This document shows positions 42,162 through 52,721 of a stretch of DNA of 64,000 nucleotides, piece by piece. Below the pieces are notes generated by a model, which saw nothing but the letters and a program-made list of their open reading frames with translations, ran no database searches and was not told the DNA's origin. Within the stretch, counting starts at the first letter, position 1, and every line of letters begins with the position of its first letter. Origin of the DNA: Streptomyces sp. GESEQ-4 (GTDB lineage: Bacteria; Actinomycetota; Actinomycetes; Streptomycetales; Streptomycetaceae); contig NZ_JAFFSU010000030.1 in NCBI RefSeq assembly GCF_017948455.1, positions 36,167-100,166 of the forward strand. The letters are read 5' to 3'. The translations under genes were made by a program, and so were the position numbers.

Positions 42162-45100
42162 GTGACGACGGGCTGGCAGTTCTGGGTCGACCGAGGCGGC
42201 ACCTTCACGGACATCGTCGCGCGACGCCCCGACGGCCGGCTCCTCACCCATAAGCTCCTGTCCGACAACCCCGCGCGCTATTCCGACGCGGCAGTCGCCG
42301 GCGTACGCGAACTGCTGGACGGCTCCCATGCACCCGTCGAGGCCGTCCGGATGGGGACCACCGTCGCCACCAACGCCCTCCTGGAACGCAAGGGCGAGCG
42401 CACGCTCCTGGTCATCACCCGTGGCTTCCGCGACGCTCTGCGGATCGCCTACCAGAACCGCCCCCGCATTTTCGCCCGCCGCATCGAACTCCCCGAGCTG
42501 CTCTATGAGCGGGTCATCGAGGTCGACGAGCGCATCGCCGCCGACGGCACCGTCCTGCGCGCTCCCGACCTGGACGCTCTCGCCGGGCCCCTCCAGGAGG
42601 CGTACGACGACGGTGTCCGGGCCTTGGCCGTGGTCTGCATGCACAGCCACCTCCACCCCGCCCACGAACAGGCTGTCGGCGAGCTGGCCGCCCGAATCGG
42701 TTTCCCCCAGATCTCGCTGTCCAGCGAGGTCAGTCCGCTGATGAAGCTCGTCCCGCGCGGGGACACCGCCGTCGTCGACGCCTACCTGTCGCCCGTGCTG
42801 CGGCGCTACGTCCAGCAGGTCGCCGACGAACTCGAAGGCGTGCGGCTGATGTTCATGCAGTCCAACGGCGGGCTCGCGGAAGCCGGGCAGTTCCGCGGCA
42901 AGGACGCCATCCTGTCCGGGCCCGCCGGCGGCATCGTCGGCATGGCCCGCATGTCGCAACTGGCAGGCTTCGACCGGGTCATCGGCTTCGACATGGGCGG
43001 CACCTCCACGGACGTCTCGCACTTCGCGGGCGAGTACGAACGTGTCTTCACCACGCAGATCGCCGGAGTCCGGCTGCGCGCTCCCATGCTGGACATCCAC
43101 ACCGTCGCGGCCGGCGGCGGCTCGGTCCTTCACTTCGACGGCTCCCGCTACCGCGTAGGGCCGGACTCGGCGGGCGCGGAGCCGGGGCCCGCCTGCTACC
43201 GGGGCGGCGGTCCGCTTGCCGTCACCGACGCCAATGTCATGCTCGGCCGCATCCAACCCGCCCATTTCCCCACGGTGTTCGGCCCCGACGGCGACCAGCC
43301 CCTCGACGACGCGCTCGTCCGCGACCGGTTCGCCGCCCTCGCCCGGGAGATCCGGGAGCAGACCGGCGACGAGCGCACACCGGAGCAGGTCGCCGAGGGT
43401 TACCTGCAGATCGCCGTCGCCAACATCGCCAACGCGGTCAAGCGGATCTCCGTCCAGAAGGGCCACGACGTCACCCGCTACGCCCTCACCACCTTCGGTG
43501 GTGCGGGAGGCCAGCACGCGTGCATGGTCGCCGACTCGCTCGGCATCCGCACCGTCCTCGTGCCGCCCATGGCCGGCGTGCTCTCCGCGCTCGGCATCGG
43601 CCTCGCCGACACCACCGCAATGCGCGAACAGTCCGTCGAGGCACCCCTGGAGCCCGCCTCCATGCCCGCCGTCCGCAAGACCGCCGACGACCTGGAGGGC
43701 GCCGCCCGCGCCGAACTCCTCGCCGAGGACATCCCCGAGGACCGCATCCGGATCACCCGCCGCGCCCAGCTCCGCTACGACGGCACCGACACCACCCTCA
43801 CCGTCGAGCTCACCGAGCCCGACACCATGCAGCACGCCTTCGAAGAACGTCATCGCGCCACATACTCCTTCACGCTCGACCGCCCGGTCGTCGTCGAAGC
43901 CCTCTCCGTAGAAGCCACCGGCATCACCGAACCCCCCGATCTCTCCGCTCTCGCCCCGTTCGCAGCCGTCCCTGACGGCCGCTCCTCCGCGCCGGACATC
44001 GTCCGCCTCCATACCGGCGGCGCCTGGCGCGACGTACCCCTCCACCGCCGCGAGAACCTGCCCCCCGGCGAAACCGTCACCGGCCCCGCGATCATCACCG
44101 AGGCCAGTGCGACGACCGTCGTCGACGACGGCTGGCGGGCCGCGACGACCGACGACGGGCATCTGGTCATGGAACGCGCGGTGATTACGCAGAGTTCCGA
44201 TCTCGACACGAAAGCTGATCCCGTTCTGCTCGAGGTCTTCAACAACCTCTTCATGTCGATCGCCGAACAGATGGGCGCCCGGCTGGAGTCCACCGCCCAG
44301 TCCGTCAACATCAAAGAGCGCCTGGACTTCTCCTGCGCCCTCTTCGACCCGGACGGAAACCTGGTGGCCAACGCCCCCCACATCCCCGTCCACCTGGGCT
44401 CGATGGGCACCAGCGTCAAGGAGGTCATCCAGCGGCGCGGCTCCGGGATGCGTCCCGGCGACACCTACGCCGTCAACGACCCGTACCACGGCGGCACCCA
44501 CCTCCCCGACGTAACCGTGATCACCCCGGTCTTCGACTCCGAGAACACAGCGGACACGGAGAGCAACCGGATCCTCTTCTACGTCGCCTCCCGCGGACAC
44601 CACGCCGAGATCGGCGGCATCGCGCCCGGCTCCATGCCCGCCAACAGCCGCACCATCGACGAGGAAGGGATCCTCTTCGACAACTGGCTGCTCGCCGAGC
44701 GGGGCCGCTTCCGCGAGAAGGAGACCCTCCGCCTCCTCACCGAGGCGCCTTACCCCTCCCGCAACCCGAAGACCAACCTCGCCGACCTGCGCGCCCAGAT
44801 CGCCGCCAACCAGAAGGGCGTCGACGAAGTCGCCCGCATGATCGAGAACTTCGGCCTCGACGTCGTCCAGGCGTACATGAAGCACGTCCAGGACAACGCG
44901 GAGGAGGCCGTACGACGGGTCATCGACGCGCTGGACGACGGCGACTACGCCTACGAGACCGACTCGGGGGCCGTCATCAGGGTCAGCGTGCGCGTCGACC
45001 GTGAGAACCGGTCCGCGACCGTCGACTTCACCGGAACCTCCCCCCAGCTGGACTCCAACTTCAACGCACCCTTCGCGGTCGTCAACGCGGCCGTCCTGTA

Positions 45101-45812
45101 CGTCTTCCGCACTCTGGTCGCCGACGACATCCCCCTCAACGACGGCTGTCTGCGCCCCCTCGACATCGTGGTGCCGTCCGGCTCGATGCTCGCTCCGGAA
45201 CCGCCGGCCGCCGTGGTCGCCGGCAACGTGGAGACCTCGCAGGCGATCACCGGCGCGCTCTATGCCGCACTCGGCGTCCAGGCGGAGGGCTCCGGCACGA
45301 TGAACAACGTGACCTTCGGCAACGAACGGCACCAGTACTACGAGACCGTCGCCTCCGGATCCGGCGCGGGCGACGGTTTCCCCGGGGCGCCCGTCGTGCA
45401 GACCCATATGACCAACTCGCGGCTCACCGACCCGGAAGTCCTGGAGTGGCGACTGCCCGTCCAGCTCGACGAGTTCGCCGTCCGGCGTGGCAGCGGCGGC
45501 GCCGGACGCTGGCGCGGCGGCGACGGAGCGGTGCGCCGCATCCGGTTCCATGAGCCGATGACCGTCTCCACGCTCTCCCAGCACCGCAGGGTCCCGCCGT
45601 ACGGCATGGCGGGCGGCGAACCGGGCGCGCTGGGCGCCAACCGTGTCGAGCGCGCGGACGGTACGGTCAGTGCACTGGGCGCGAGCGATGCGACGGACGT
45701 CGCCCCGGGCGACGTACTCGTCGTCGAAACCCCAGGCGGCGGAGGCTACGGACCGCCGTCCCCCCACCCCCATCAAGCAGGAGAAGAGATCGATGATCTT
45801 CGGGCGTTCTGA
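42162..45812 (+). CDS. Fused hydantoinase A/B (5-oxoprolinase-type) protein
   Basis: A 1216-aa fusion of HyuA and HyuB halves, like eukaryotic 5-oxoprolinase (about 1290 aa). The A half starts with WVDRGGTFTDIV and RMGTTVATNALLERKG, and the ASKHA phosphate site GFDMGGTSTDVSH is at about 276-288. The B half starts near residue 685 (DPVLLEVFNNLFMSIAEQMG), with NDPYHGGTHLPDVT and a closing VVETPGGGGYG. ATP-dependent ring opening of 5-oxoproline or a hydantoin is expected. GTG at 42162 follows GGGGAGA. After the family's usual end it carries an odd 18-residue tail (about PSPHPH...DDLRAF) that runs through the ribosome binding site of cvnD and overlaps that gene by 20 bases. A separate PxpABC-type oxoprolinase is encoded 25 kb away. 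Confidence 0.9.
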   Translation: MTTGWQFWVDRGGTFTDIVARRPDGRLLTHKLLSDNPARYSDAAVAGVRELLDGSHAPVEAVRMGTTVATNALLERKGERTLLVITRGFRDALRIAYQNRPRIFARRIELPELLYERVIEVDERIAADGTVLRAPDLDALAGPLQEAYDDGVRALAVVCMHSHLHPAHEQAVGELAARIGFPQISLSSEVSPLMKLVPRGDTAVVDAYLSPVLRRYVQQVADELEGVRLMFMQSNGGLAEAGQFRGKDAILSGPAGGIVGMARMSQLAGFDRVIGFDMGGTSTDVSHFAGEYERVFTTQIAGVRLRAPMLDIHTVAAGGGSVLHFDGSRYRVGPDSAGAEPGPACYRGGGPLAVTDANVMLGRIQPAHFPTVFGPDGDQPLDDALVRDRFAALAREIREQTGDERTPEQVAEGYLQIAVANIANAVKRISVQKGHDVTRYALTTFGGAGGQHACMVADSLGIRTVLVPPMAGVLSALGIGLADTTAMREQSVEAPLEPASMPAVRKTADDLEGAARAELLAEDIPEDRIRITRRAQLRYDGTDTTLTVELTEPDTMQHAFEERHRATYSFTLDRPVVVEALSVEATGITEPPDLSALAPFAAVPDGRSSAPDIVRLHTGGAWRDVPLHRRENLPPGETVTGPAIITEASATTVVDDGWRAATTDDGHLVMERAVITQSSDLDTKADPVLLEVFNNLFMSIAEQMGARLESTAQSVNIKERLDFSCALFDPDGNLVANAPHIPVHLGSMGTSVKEVIQRRGSGMRPGDTYAVNDPYHGGTHLPDVTVITPVFDSENTADTESNRILFYVASRGHHAEIGGIAPGSMPANSRTIDEEGILFDNWLLAERGRFREKETLRLLTEAPYPSRNPKTNLADLRAQIAANQKGVDEVARMIENFGLDVVQAYMKHVQDNAEEAVRRVIDALDDGDYAYETDSGAVIRVSVRVDRENRSATVDFTGTSPQLDSNFNAPFAVVNAAVLYVFRTLVADDIPLNDGCLRPLDIVVPSGSMLAPEPPAAVVAGNVETSQAITGALYAALGVQAEGSGTMNNVTFGNERHQYYETVASGSGAGDGFPGAPVVQTHMTNSRLTDPEVLEWRLPVQLDEFAVRRGSGGAGRWRGGDGAVRRIRFHEPMTVSTLSQHRRVPPYGMAGGEPGALGANRVERADGTVSALGASDATDVAPGDVLVVETPGGGGYGPPSPHPHQAGEEIDDLRAF

Positions 45813-46398
45813 GCGCGGCAAGCCCCCGGTCGAGCCCGTCACGCTCAAGATCCTGGTGGCCGGCGGCTTCGGCGTGGGCAAGACCACGCTCGTCGGCGCG
45901 GTCAGCGAGATCAGGCCACTGCGCACCGAGGAACTGCTCACGGAGGCCGGACGTCCGGTCGACGACACGAGCGGCGTGGAGGGCAAGCACACCACGACCG
46001 TCGCGATGGACTTCGGGCGCATCACCTTGCGCGAGGACCTGGTGCTGTATCTCTTCGGCACGCCCGGTCAGGAGCGGTTCTGGTTCATGTGGGACGAGCT
46101 CTCCGAGGGCGCGCTCGGCGCGGTCGTCCTGGCCGACACCCGGCGCCTGGAGGACTCCTTCGCCGCCGTCGACTACTTCGAGCGGCGTTCCATACCCTTC
46201 GTCGTGGCCGTCAACTGCTTCGAGGGAGCCGCCCGTTACCCGGAGGACGACGTACGCCAGGCGCTCGACCTCGACGACTACGTACCCCTGGTGCTGTGCG
46301 ACGCCCGCGCCCGGGAGTCCGTCAAGGAGGTCCTCATCAGCGTGGTCGAGCACGCCATGGCGTACGCGGCGGACCACCGCCAGACGGTCACCACCTGA
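45793..46398 (+). CDS. cvnD: Conservon GTPase CvnD
   Basis: A 201-aa Ras-like GTPase of the conservon type. The P-loop is GGFGVGKTT (about 20-28); the switch II region is LFGTPGQERFWFMW, where the usual DxxG Asp is absent as is normal for CvnD. VAVNCFEG corresponds to the NKxD region. ATG at 45793 has AGGAGAAG seven bases upstream, inside the end of the hydantoinase gene. In other conservons cvnD follows cvnC at once; here it is isolated from cvnABC by 7.3 kb but keeps strand and reading direction. Confidence 0.93.
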   Translation: MIFGRSERGKPPVEPVTLKILVAGGFGVGKTTLVGAVSEIRPLRTEELLTEAGRPVDDTSGVEGKHTTTVAMDFGRITLREDLVLYLFGTPGQERFWFMWDELSEGALGAVVLADTRRLEDSFAAVDYFERRSIPFVVAVNCFEGAARYPEDDVRQALDLDDYVPLVLCDARARESVKEVLISVVEHAMAYAADHRQTVTT

Positions 46399-46407
46399 CG
46401 CACACGC

Positions 46408-46443
46408 GCGGCCCGTACCCCCACCGACCGGGGTACGGGCCGC
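46408..46443. terminator. Bidirectional terminator between cvnD and glpK
   Basis: A perfect 14-bp stem (46408-46421 with 46430-46443) and an eight-base loop, directly between convergent cvnD and glpK. Confidence 0.9.
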
Positions 46444-46454
46444 AGTTCAGGTGC

Positions 46455-47963
<1,509 letters not shown>

Positions 47964-47985
47964 GACGTCCCCTTCGTCGGATCCT

Positions 47986-48711
47986 TCAGAACGCTGCGTT
48001 GAAGATCACCCCGGACAGCGCCCCGCCGATCAGCGGACCCACTACCGGAATCCACGCGTAACCCCAGTCCGAGGTGCCCTTGTTGGGGATCGGGAGCAGC
48101 GCGTGGGCGATGCGCGGGCCCAGGTCACGGGCCGGGTTGATGGCGTACCCGGTGGGACCGCCGAGCGACAGACCGATGCCGACCACCAGGAACGAGACGA
48201 TCAGAATCGCGGTACCGGACTCACCGAGCCCCTTGGTCAGGCCGAACGCCAGGATGGGCAGCACCAGACCGACGGTCGCGATGATCTCGGTGATGAGGTT
48301 CGCCACGGGATTGCGGATCGCGGGCGCCGTGGAGAAGACCCCGAGCGTCGGCTGCGCCTTGTCCTCCTCGGCGTTGGCCTGGAACTGCGCGAAATAGACG
48401 AGCCAGCACAGGATCGCGCCGAGGAAGGCGCCGACCATCTGCCCGGCGACATAGAGGTGGACCTTGTCCCATTCCCCGGTGTCGATGGCGATCCCGAGGG
48501 TCACGGCGGGATTGAGGTGCCCACCGGACAGCGGTGCGGCGGTGTACGCCCCGGCCAGCACGCCGAAGCCCCAGCCGAAGGCGATGACGACCCAGCCGGC
48601 GTCCTTGGCCTTGGAGTAGTTCAGTACGACCGCGGCGACCACTCCGGCGCCGAACAGAATCAGGATCGCGGTACCGATGACTTCGCCGACGAATATGTCT
48701 CCGTCGCTCAT
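47986..48711 (-). CDS. glpF: Glycerol uptake facilitator (aquaglyceroporin)
   Basis: A 241-aa MIP-family channel with six hydrophobic helices and both half-helix motifs: GGHLNPAVTLG and GYAINPARDLGPR. The Asp after the second NPAR is typical of glycerol-conducting members. ATG at 48711. First gene of glpF-glpK. Confidence 0.96.
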   Translation of the reverse strand: MSDGDIFVGEVIGTAILILFGAGVVAAVVLNYSKAKDAGWVVIAFGWGFGVLAGAYTAAPLSGGHLNPAVTLGIAIDTGEWDKVHLYVAGQMVGAFLGAILCWLVYFAQFQANAEEDKAQPTLGVFSTAPAIRNPVANLITEIIATVGLVLPILAFGLTKGLGESGTAILIVSFLVVGIGLSLGGPTGYAINPARDLGPRIAHALLPIPNKGTSDWGYAWIPVVGPLIGGALSGVIFNAAF

Positions 48712-49036
48712 GGCGGCTCCTAGGCCCTGGCCCGGGACGATCGGCCCCGGTCCTTCGTGCGGGGTGCGGTTTCCTCGGCGAACAGCCGGAGGCAGGGAGA
48801 GTCCCGCGCCCCGCCCGGCGTCCGTGACGAGCGTGCCGTAACAGCCGAATCGCCCGTGGGGGAGTGGCCCTTGGTTCAGGCGGGGCCCGCGCGGCGCAGT
48901 GCCTGGATACGCCGAGAATGTACGGCGATGTCGACTGACACCGGGAAGTTTTCACCGGCACTCAGAGAGCGTCAAGGTCGTTGACGGCACCGGTTGAGAG
49001 GCACGGTGAGAAGTGCGACCGGAGCCGACGTGCCCC
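48712..49036. other. Intergenic region upstream of glpF
   Basis: The 325-base gap lies between the 3' end of the EAL-GGDEF gene and glpF, both on the minus strand. It must hold the glpF promoter, but the boxes I can see (for example TACATT near 48917 on the minus strand) have poor partners. No clear operator palindrome, terminator or small ORF with a ribosome binding site was found. Confidence 0.4.
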
Positions 49037-50740
49037 TCAGCCCCTCCCGGGCTCCACCACCGCGCACTCCGCCGGAGCGGGCCCGGCCCCCGATCCGCGG
49101 CGGATCTCGTGTCCGGGCAGACCCGCGTGGCCCAGCACCCAGCTCGCTCCGGACAACGATTTCGCGGCCTTCTTGAGCGGCGCCAGACACGCGGACGCCT
49201 GCCGGTGGTCCGCGACGCTGCCCGGCATGCACAGGACCGTGGCCAGGGACAACGTGACGGCTCGCCCGCCCGCGGACCAGGGCGCGTCCAGCACTGAGAC
49301 GGCCAGCGGATCCAACCCCTCCGGATCGGCCAGAACCAGGAAGTCGTCCCCGCCGATATGGCCCACCCGGGTGCTCTCGGACGCGGCGTGCTGCAGGGCC
49401 CGCCCCACCGACCGGATCAATTCGTCGCCCGCCGCGAATCCCGCCCCGTCGTTCACCTGTTTGAAGTGGTCGACATCCAGCCAACTCAGCGCGAAGGTCC
49501 GCCCGTCCGCGATCCGCCGGTCCACCTCACCGGTGATCGCGTCCGAACCGGGCAGCCGGGTCAGCGGATTGAGCGACGCCGCCTCCTCGACCCGGGTCTC
49601 GGCCAGCGCCCGTACCAGGTCCGCCAGGCGGACGACGCCCACGCACCGGCCGTAGCGGTCGACGACGGCGACATCGTCCGACGTCCGGTCGCTGCCGCCG
49701 ACCGCGACCACGTCCAGGACCTCCCAGGCGGTCGCGTCGACGCCCACCGTCCGTGGCGGGTCGCCCAGCTTGGCCGCGGGCCGGTCGGCGTACAGGGCAT
49801 GCCCGTAGCGCCCCGACATGGACAGCAGGAAGCGGGACCGGTGCAGCGAGCGGACCGGCACACCGTCGCGGTCCACGAGCAGCACCCCGGACACGTCCGG
49901 CGACCCGGTCAGCAGCGCTCGCACCTGGCCGGCGGACGCGGTGGCGGGCAACAGCGCGGCGGGCCGCACGAACTCCCGGACCGACGGGCCCGACGGCGGT
50001 GACGCCATGGCGCCGGGGGAGCGGGGCGGAACGTATACGTCCGCCGCCGGCAGCCGGGCCGGCGGCGCGAACAGCTCGCCCTGCGCCAGCTGCGCACCCG
50101 CCGACAGCGCCGCCGCACACTGCAGTTCGGTCTCGACGCCTTCCACCGACAGCAGCGCGCCCAACTGCTCGCACAAAGTCCGCATCGCCCGCACCGCCGC
50201 CGGCCGGGACAGCAGTGACGCATCGAGCTTCACCAGGTCAGGCGCGAGATCGGTGAGCAGCCGCAGCGGTACGTCCCCGTCCCCGACCCCGTCCGCACTG
50301 ATCCGGAAACCTTGGCTCCGCAGCGATCCCACCGCCTCCAGCAGCGCCCGCTGCGGCACATGCGTGTACGGCGGGACCACATCGATGGTCACCTCCCACG
50401 GCAGCCTCCCGGCCTCACGCACGGCGGCATGCAGCGGGGTGAGGCCGCCGAGGTCGGCGAGGGTGCCCGCGAAGACGTTGACGTGCAGCGGCAGCATGGT
50501 CTCCTTGCGCGCCGCCGCACGGACCGCCAACACGGCCAGTCTGCCGTCGAGTTCGGGATCGCGGCGGGCCTCGGCCAGGATGTCGCCGGCCTCCGGGCGG
50601 GCGAGTATCTCCAGGCCCGCGACTCCGCCGGTGGTCAGATTGACCACCGGTTGAAAGGCGAAGCGGAGAGTGTCCGTCCAGGAGTGCACGGGAGCATGAT
50701 TTCGCCCCCAGCGCGCCCCCGAGCGCAGTTCATGAGACAT
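49037..50740 (-). CDS. EAL-CBS-GGDEF protein with degenerate EAL motifs
   Basis: A 567-aa protein with an N-terminal EAL domain (about 20-240), a CBS-like pair (about 250-390) and a C-terminal GGDEF domain (about 395-530). It belongs to the SCO-type cyclic-di-GMP proteins of streptomycetes. In the EAL part GLEILARP replaces EAL with EIL; HVNV, KLD and VEGVET remain, but the DDFGTG loop is degraded to ADGVGDG, so phosphodiesterase activity is doubtful. The GGDEF part reads GGDDF with LDVDHFKQVND intact, so cyclase activity is possible. No membrane helices are seen. ATG at 50740 has only a weak ribosome binding site. Confidence 0.88.
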   Translation of the reverse strand: MSHELRSGARWGRNHAPVHSWTDTLRFAFQPVVNLTTGGVAGLEILARPEAGDILAEARRDPELDGRLAVLAVRAAARKETMLPLHVNVFAGTLADLGGLTPLHAAVREAGRLPWEVTIDVVPPYTHVPQRALLEAVGSLRSQGFRISADGVGDGDVPLRLLTDLAPDLVKLDASLLSRPAAVRAMRTLCEQLGALLSVEGVETELQCAAALSAGAQLAQGELFAPPARLPAADVYVPPRSPGAMASPPSGPSVREFVRPAALLPATASAGQVRALLTGSPDVSGVLLVDRDGVPVRSLHRSRFLLSMSGRYGHALYADRPAAKLGDPPRTVGVDATAWEVLDVVAVGGSDRTSDDVAVVDRYGRCVGVVRLADLVRALAETRVEEAASLNPLTRLPGSDAITGEVDRRIADGRTFALSWLDVDHFKQVNDGAGFAAGDELIRSVGRALQHAASESTRVGHIGGDDFLVLADPEGLDPLAVSVLDAPWSAGGRAVTLSLATVLCMPGSVADHRQASACLAPLKKAAKSLSGASWVLGHAGLPGHEIRRGSGAGPAPAECAVVEPGRG

Positions 50741-50836
50741 TCACGCAGCATTCCGGACCCATGACGCAGCGTGTGCAACGACTGCCGCTTTCGGACATAC
50801 GGCCGTACCGTCGCGTGTGCCGCACGGTCGGGTCCC

Positions 50837-52027
50837 TCACCGCACCGCGATCACCGCCGAACCATGGCCGAAAAGGCCCTGGTTCGCAGTGATCCCCACC
50901 TGTGCCCCGGCGACCTGCCGGGCACCGGCGTCCCCTCGCAACTGCCAGGTCAACTCGCAGACTTGGGCGATCGCCTGAGCCGGGACCGCCTCCCCGAAGG
51001 AGGCCAGACCACCACTGGCGTTCACGGGTATGCGCCCGCCGAGCGCCGTCGCGCCCTCCCGCAGCAGCTTCACGGCCTCGCCCTCGCCGCACAGTCCGAG
51101 ATCCTCGTACCACTGCAACTCCAGGGCGGTGGACAGGTCGTAGACCTCGGCGAGGGAGAGATCCTCGGGCCCGATACCGGCCTCCTCGTAGGCGGCCCGC
51201 GCGATCGACGCGCGGAACGTCTCCGCGGCGGGCTCCATCGTGGCCGCCGAGTCGGTCGCGATGTCCGGCAGGTCCAGCACGGTGTTCGGATAGCGCGGCG
51301 TGACCGTGGACACCGCCCGGATCCGCACCGGATCCGTCATCCCGTGGCGGCGTGCGAACTCCATGCTGCACAGGACCAGCGCCGCCCCGCCGTCCGAGGT
51401 GGCGCAGATGTCCAGCAGTCGCAGCGGATCGGCGACCACGGCCGAAGCGGCGACCTCCTCCGCGGTGACCGGCTTGCGGTACCGCGCGTTCGGATTGAGC
51501 GCCCCCTGTGCCGCGTTCTTCACCTTGACCTGTGCGAAGTCCTCCGGTGTGTCCCCGTGCACAGCCATCCGGCGGCGTGCGTAGAGCCCGAAGTACGTCG
51601 GATTCGTCGCGCCGAGGACCCGAAAGCGCAGCCAGTCGGGGTCGTCCGGCCGGTCGCCGCCGACGGGTCGGAAGAACCCCTTGGGGGCTGCATCGGCACC
51701 CACGACGAGCACCACGTCCGCGAGCCCGGAAAGGATCTGAGCCCGGGCGGTGTTGACGGCCTGGGCCCCGGAAGCGCAGGCCGCGTACACGCTCGCGACT
51801 CGGGCCCCCTGCCAGCCCAGCGCCTTCGCGAACGTCGCCCCCGCCACGAACCCCGGATAGCCGCCACGCACGGTGTCCGCGCCGATGACCGAATCGACCC
51901 GGCGCCACTCCAGCCCCGCGTCGGCGAGCGCCGCCCGGGCCGCCGCCGTCCCGTACTCGACGAAGCTGCGCCCCCACTTGCCCCAGGGGTGCATGCCTGC
52001 ACCGAGCACCGCCACCTCTGCTGTCAT
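50837..52027 (-). CDS. Thiolase-fold lipid-transfer/acetyltransferase-like protein
   Basis: A 396-aa thiolase-superfamily protein of the SCP-x/lipid-transfer type. The nucleophile region is ASVYAACASGAQAV (Cys near residue 89), and the C-terminal GLASFGEAVPAQAIAQV and ANQGLFGHGSAVIA carry the other active-site loops, but the standard C-terminal CxG Cys is lacking. ATG at 52027 overlaps the stop of a DUF35 protein gene as ATGA. Thiolase/DUF35 pairs work together in acyl-CoA or steroid side-chain degradation (retro-aldol or thiolysis steps). The substrate is unknown. Confidence 0.88.
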   Translation of the reverse strand: MTAEVAVLGAGMHPWGKWGRSFVEYGTAAARAALADAGLEWRRVDSVIGADTVRGGYPGFVAGATFAKALGWQGARVASVYAACASGAQAVNTARAQILSGLADVVLVVGADAAPKGFFRPVGGDRPDDPDWLRFRVLGATNPTYFGLYARRRMAVHGDTPEDFAQVKVKNAAQGALNPNARYRKPVTAEEVAASAVVADPLRLLDICATSDGGAALVLCSMEFARRHGMTDPVRIRAVSTVTPRYPNTVLDLPDIATDSAATMEPAAETFRASIARAAYEEAGIGPEDLSLAEVYDLSTALELQWYEDLGLCGEGEAVKLLREGATALGGRIPVNASGGLASFGEAVPAQAIAQVCELTWQLRGDAGARQVAGAQVGITANQGLFGHGSAVIAVR

Positions 52028-52470
52028 CCCGCCTCCCCCGTCGGCCGCCACTGCCAGGTCGTCCAGACCGTCTCCGCGTCCTCATGGAGCACGCCCCGGA
52101 CCACCTCCACCTCCATGCCCACCGCCAGATCGGCGACGGTGACCCCGGGAACCGCCTGTCCCAGCACCACCATCCGCTCGCTCTCCAGCTCCACAGCGAT
52201 CAACGCGTACGGCTCCCACGGAAGTTCCGGATCGGTCACATAGGGTGACGGCGGACGGTATCGGCTGTCCGTATACGACCAGACGCGCCCGCGCCGCGAC
52301 AGCGGGACCTCGTCCAGATCGCCGCCCGGGCAGCCGGGATTGCGGCAGTACGCGTCTTCGCGGGGGAAGAAGACCGAGGCGCAGGCCGTACAGCGCGTGC
52401 CGAGCAGTGTGAAGTCGTCCCCGTCGCCGGTGAACCATCGCTCCACCACAGGTGTGTGTGTACGTGACAA
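52024..52470 (-). CDS. DUF35 Zn-ribbon/OB-fold acyl-CoA-associated protein
   Basis: A 148-aa protein with a rubredoxin-like zinc ribbon (C27-x2-C30 and C42-x4-C47) followed by an OB-fold (GRVWSYTDSRYRP to MEVEVVRG). Such proteins pair with thiolase-like enzymes as structural or CoA-binding partners. TTG at 52470 is used since GGGGAGGG lies just upstream, though a GTG at about 52446 is possible. Transcription probably starts near the palindrome at 52491-52507. Confidence 0.85.
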   Translation of the reverse strand: MSRTHTPVVERWFTGDGDDFTLLGTRCTACASVFFPREDAYCRNPGCPGGDLDEVPLSRRGRVWSYTDSRYRPPSPYVTDPELPWEPYALIAVELESERMVVLGQAVPGVTVADLAVGMEVEVVRGVLHEDAETVWTTWQWRPTGEAG

Positions 52471-52490
52471 GAACCCTCCCCGGCAGGTGA

Positions 52491-52507
52491 TCTGACGGAA
52501 CGTCAGA
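52491..52507. promoter_or_regulatory. 17-bp palindromic operator upstream of the thiolase/DUF35 pair
   Basis: TCTGACG-GAA-CGTCAGA, a perfect inverted repeat with seven-base arms 20 bases before the DUF35 start. The form is typical of TetR-family sites that control lipid or steroid catabolic genes. No TetR gene is in this window, so the regulator would act from elsewhere. Confidence 0.6.
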
Positions 52508-52585
52508 AGTGTGCCATGGGCAACCTGAAATGAGCAGGGCGCAGTCGGAGAACCAAACGGGTCCTTGCGGCGTCGTCGTATCGGG

Positions 52586-52626
52586 AGAGGCGGCCGGGGC
52601 CCACGGGGGTGGCTCCGGCCGCCTCT
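52586..52626. terminator. Terminator-like hairpin in a divergent gap
   Basis: A 12-bp stem (52586-52597 with 52615-52626) whose 17-base loop contains a further short stem (GCCCAC with GTGGC). It lies between divergent DUF35 and Nudix genes, where no gene end needs terminating. Confidence 0.5.
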
Positions 52627-52721
52627 TCACGCGGCGTGACACGAACGCCGGGAAACCCCACCGGCAAGCCCTGAGCCGCCCCCCGAAGACGTCCTCCCCG
52701 TGATCGGCTACAGTCCGCCGC

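Noticed and set aside
41943..46061. 1372-codon open frame antisense to the hydantoinase gene
   Set aside because: Composition shadow of the plus-strand gene, whose HyuA and HyuB motifs are unambiguous.
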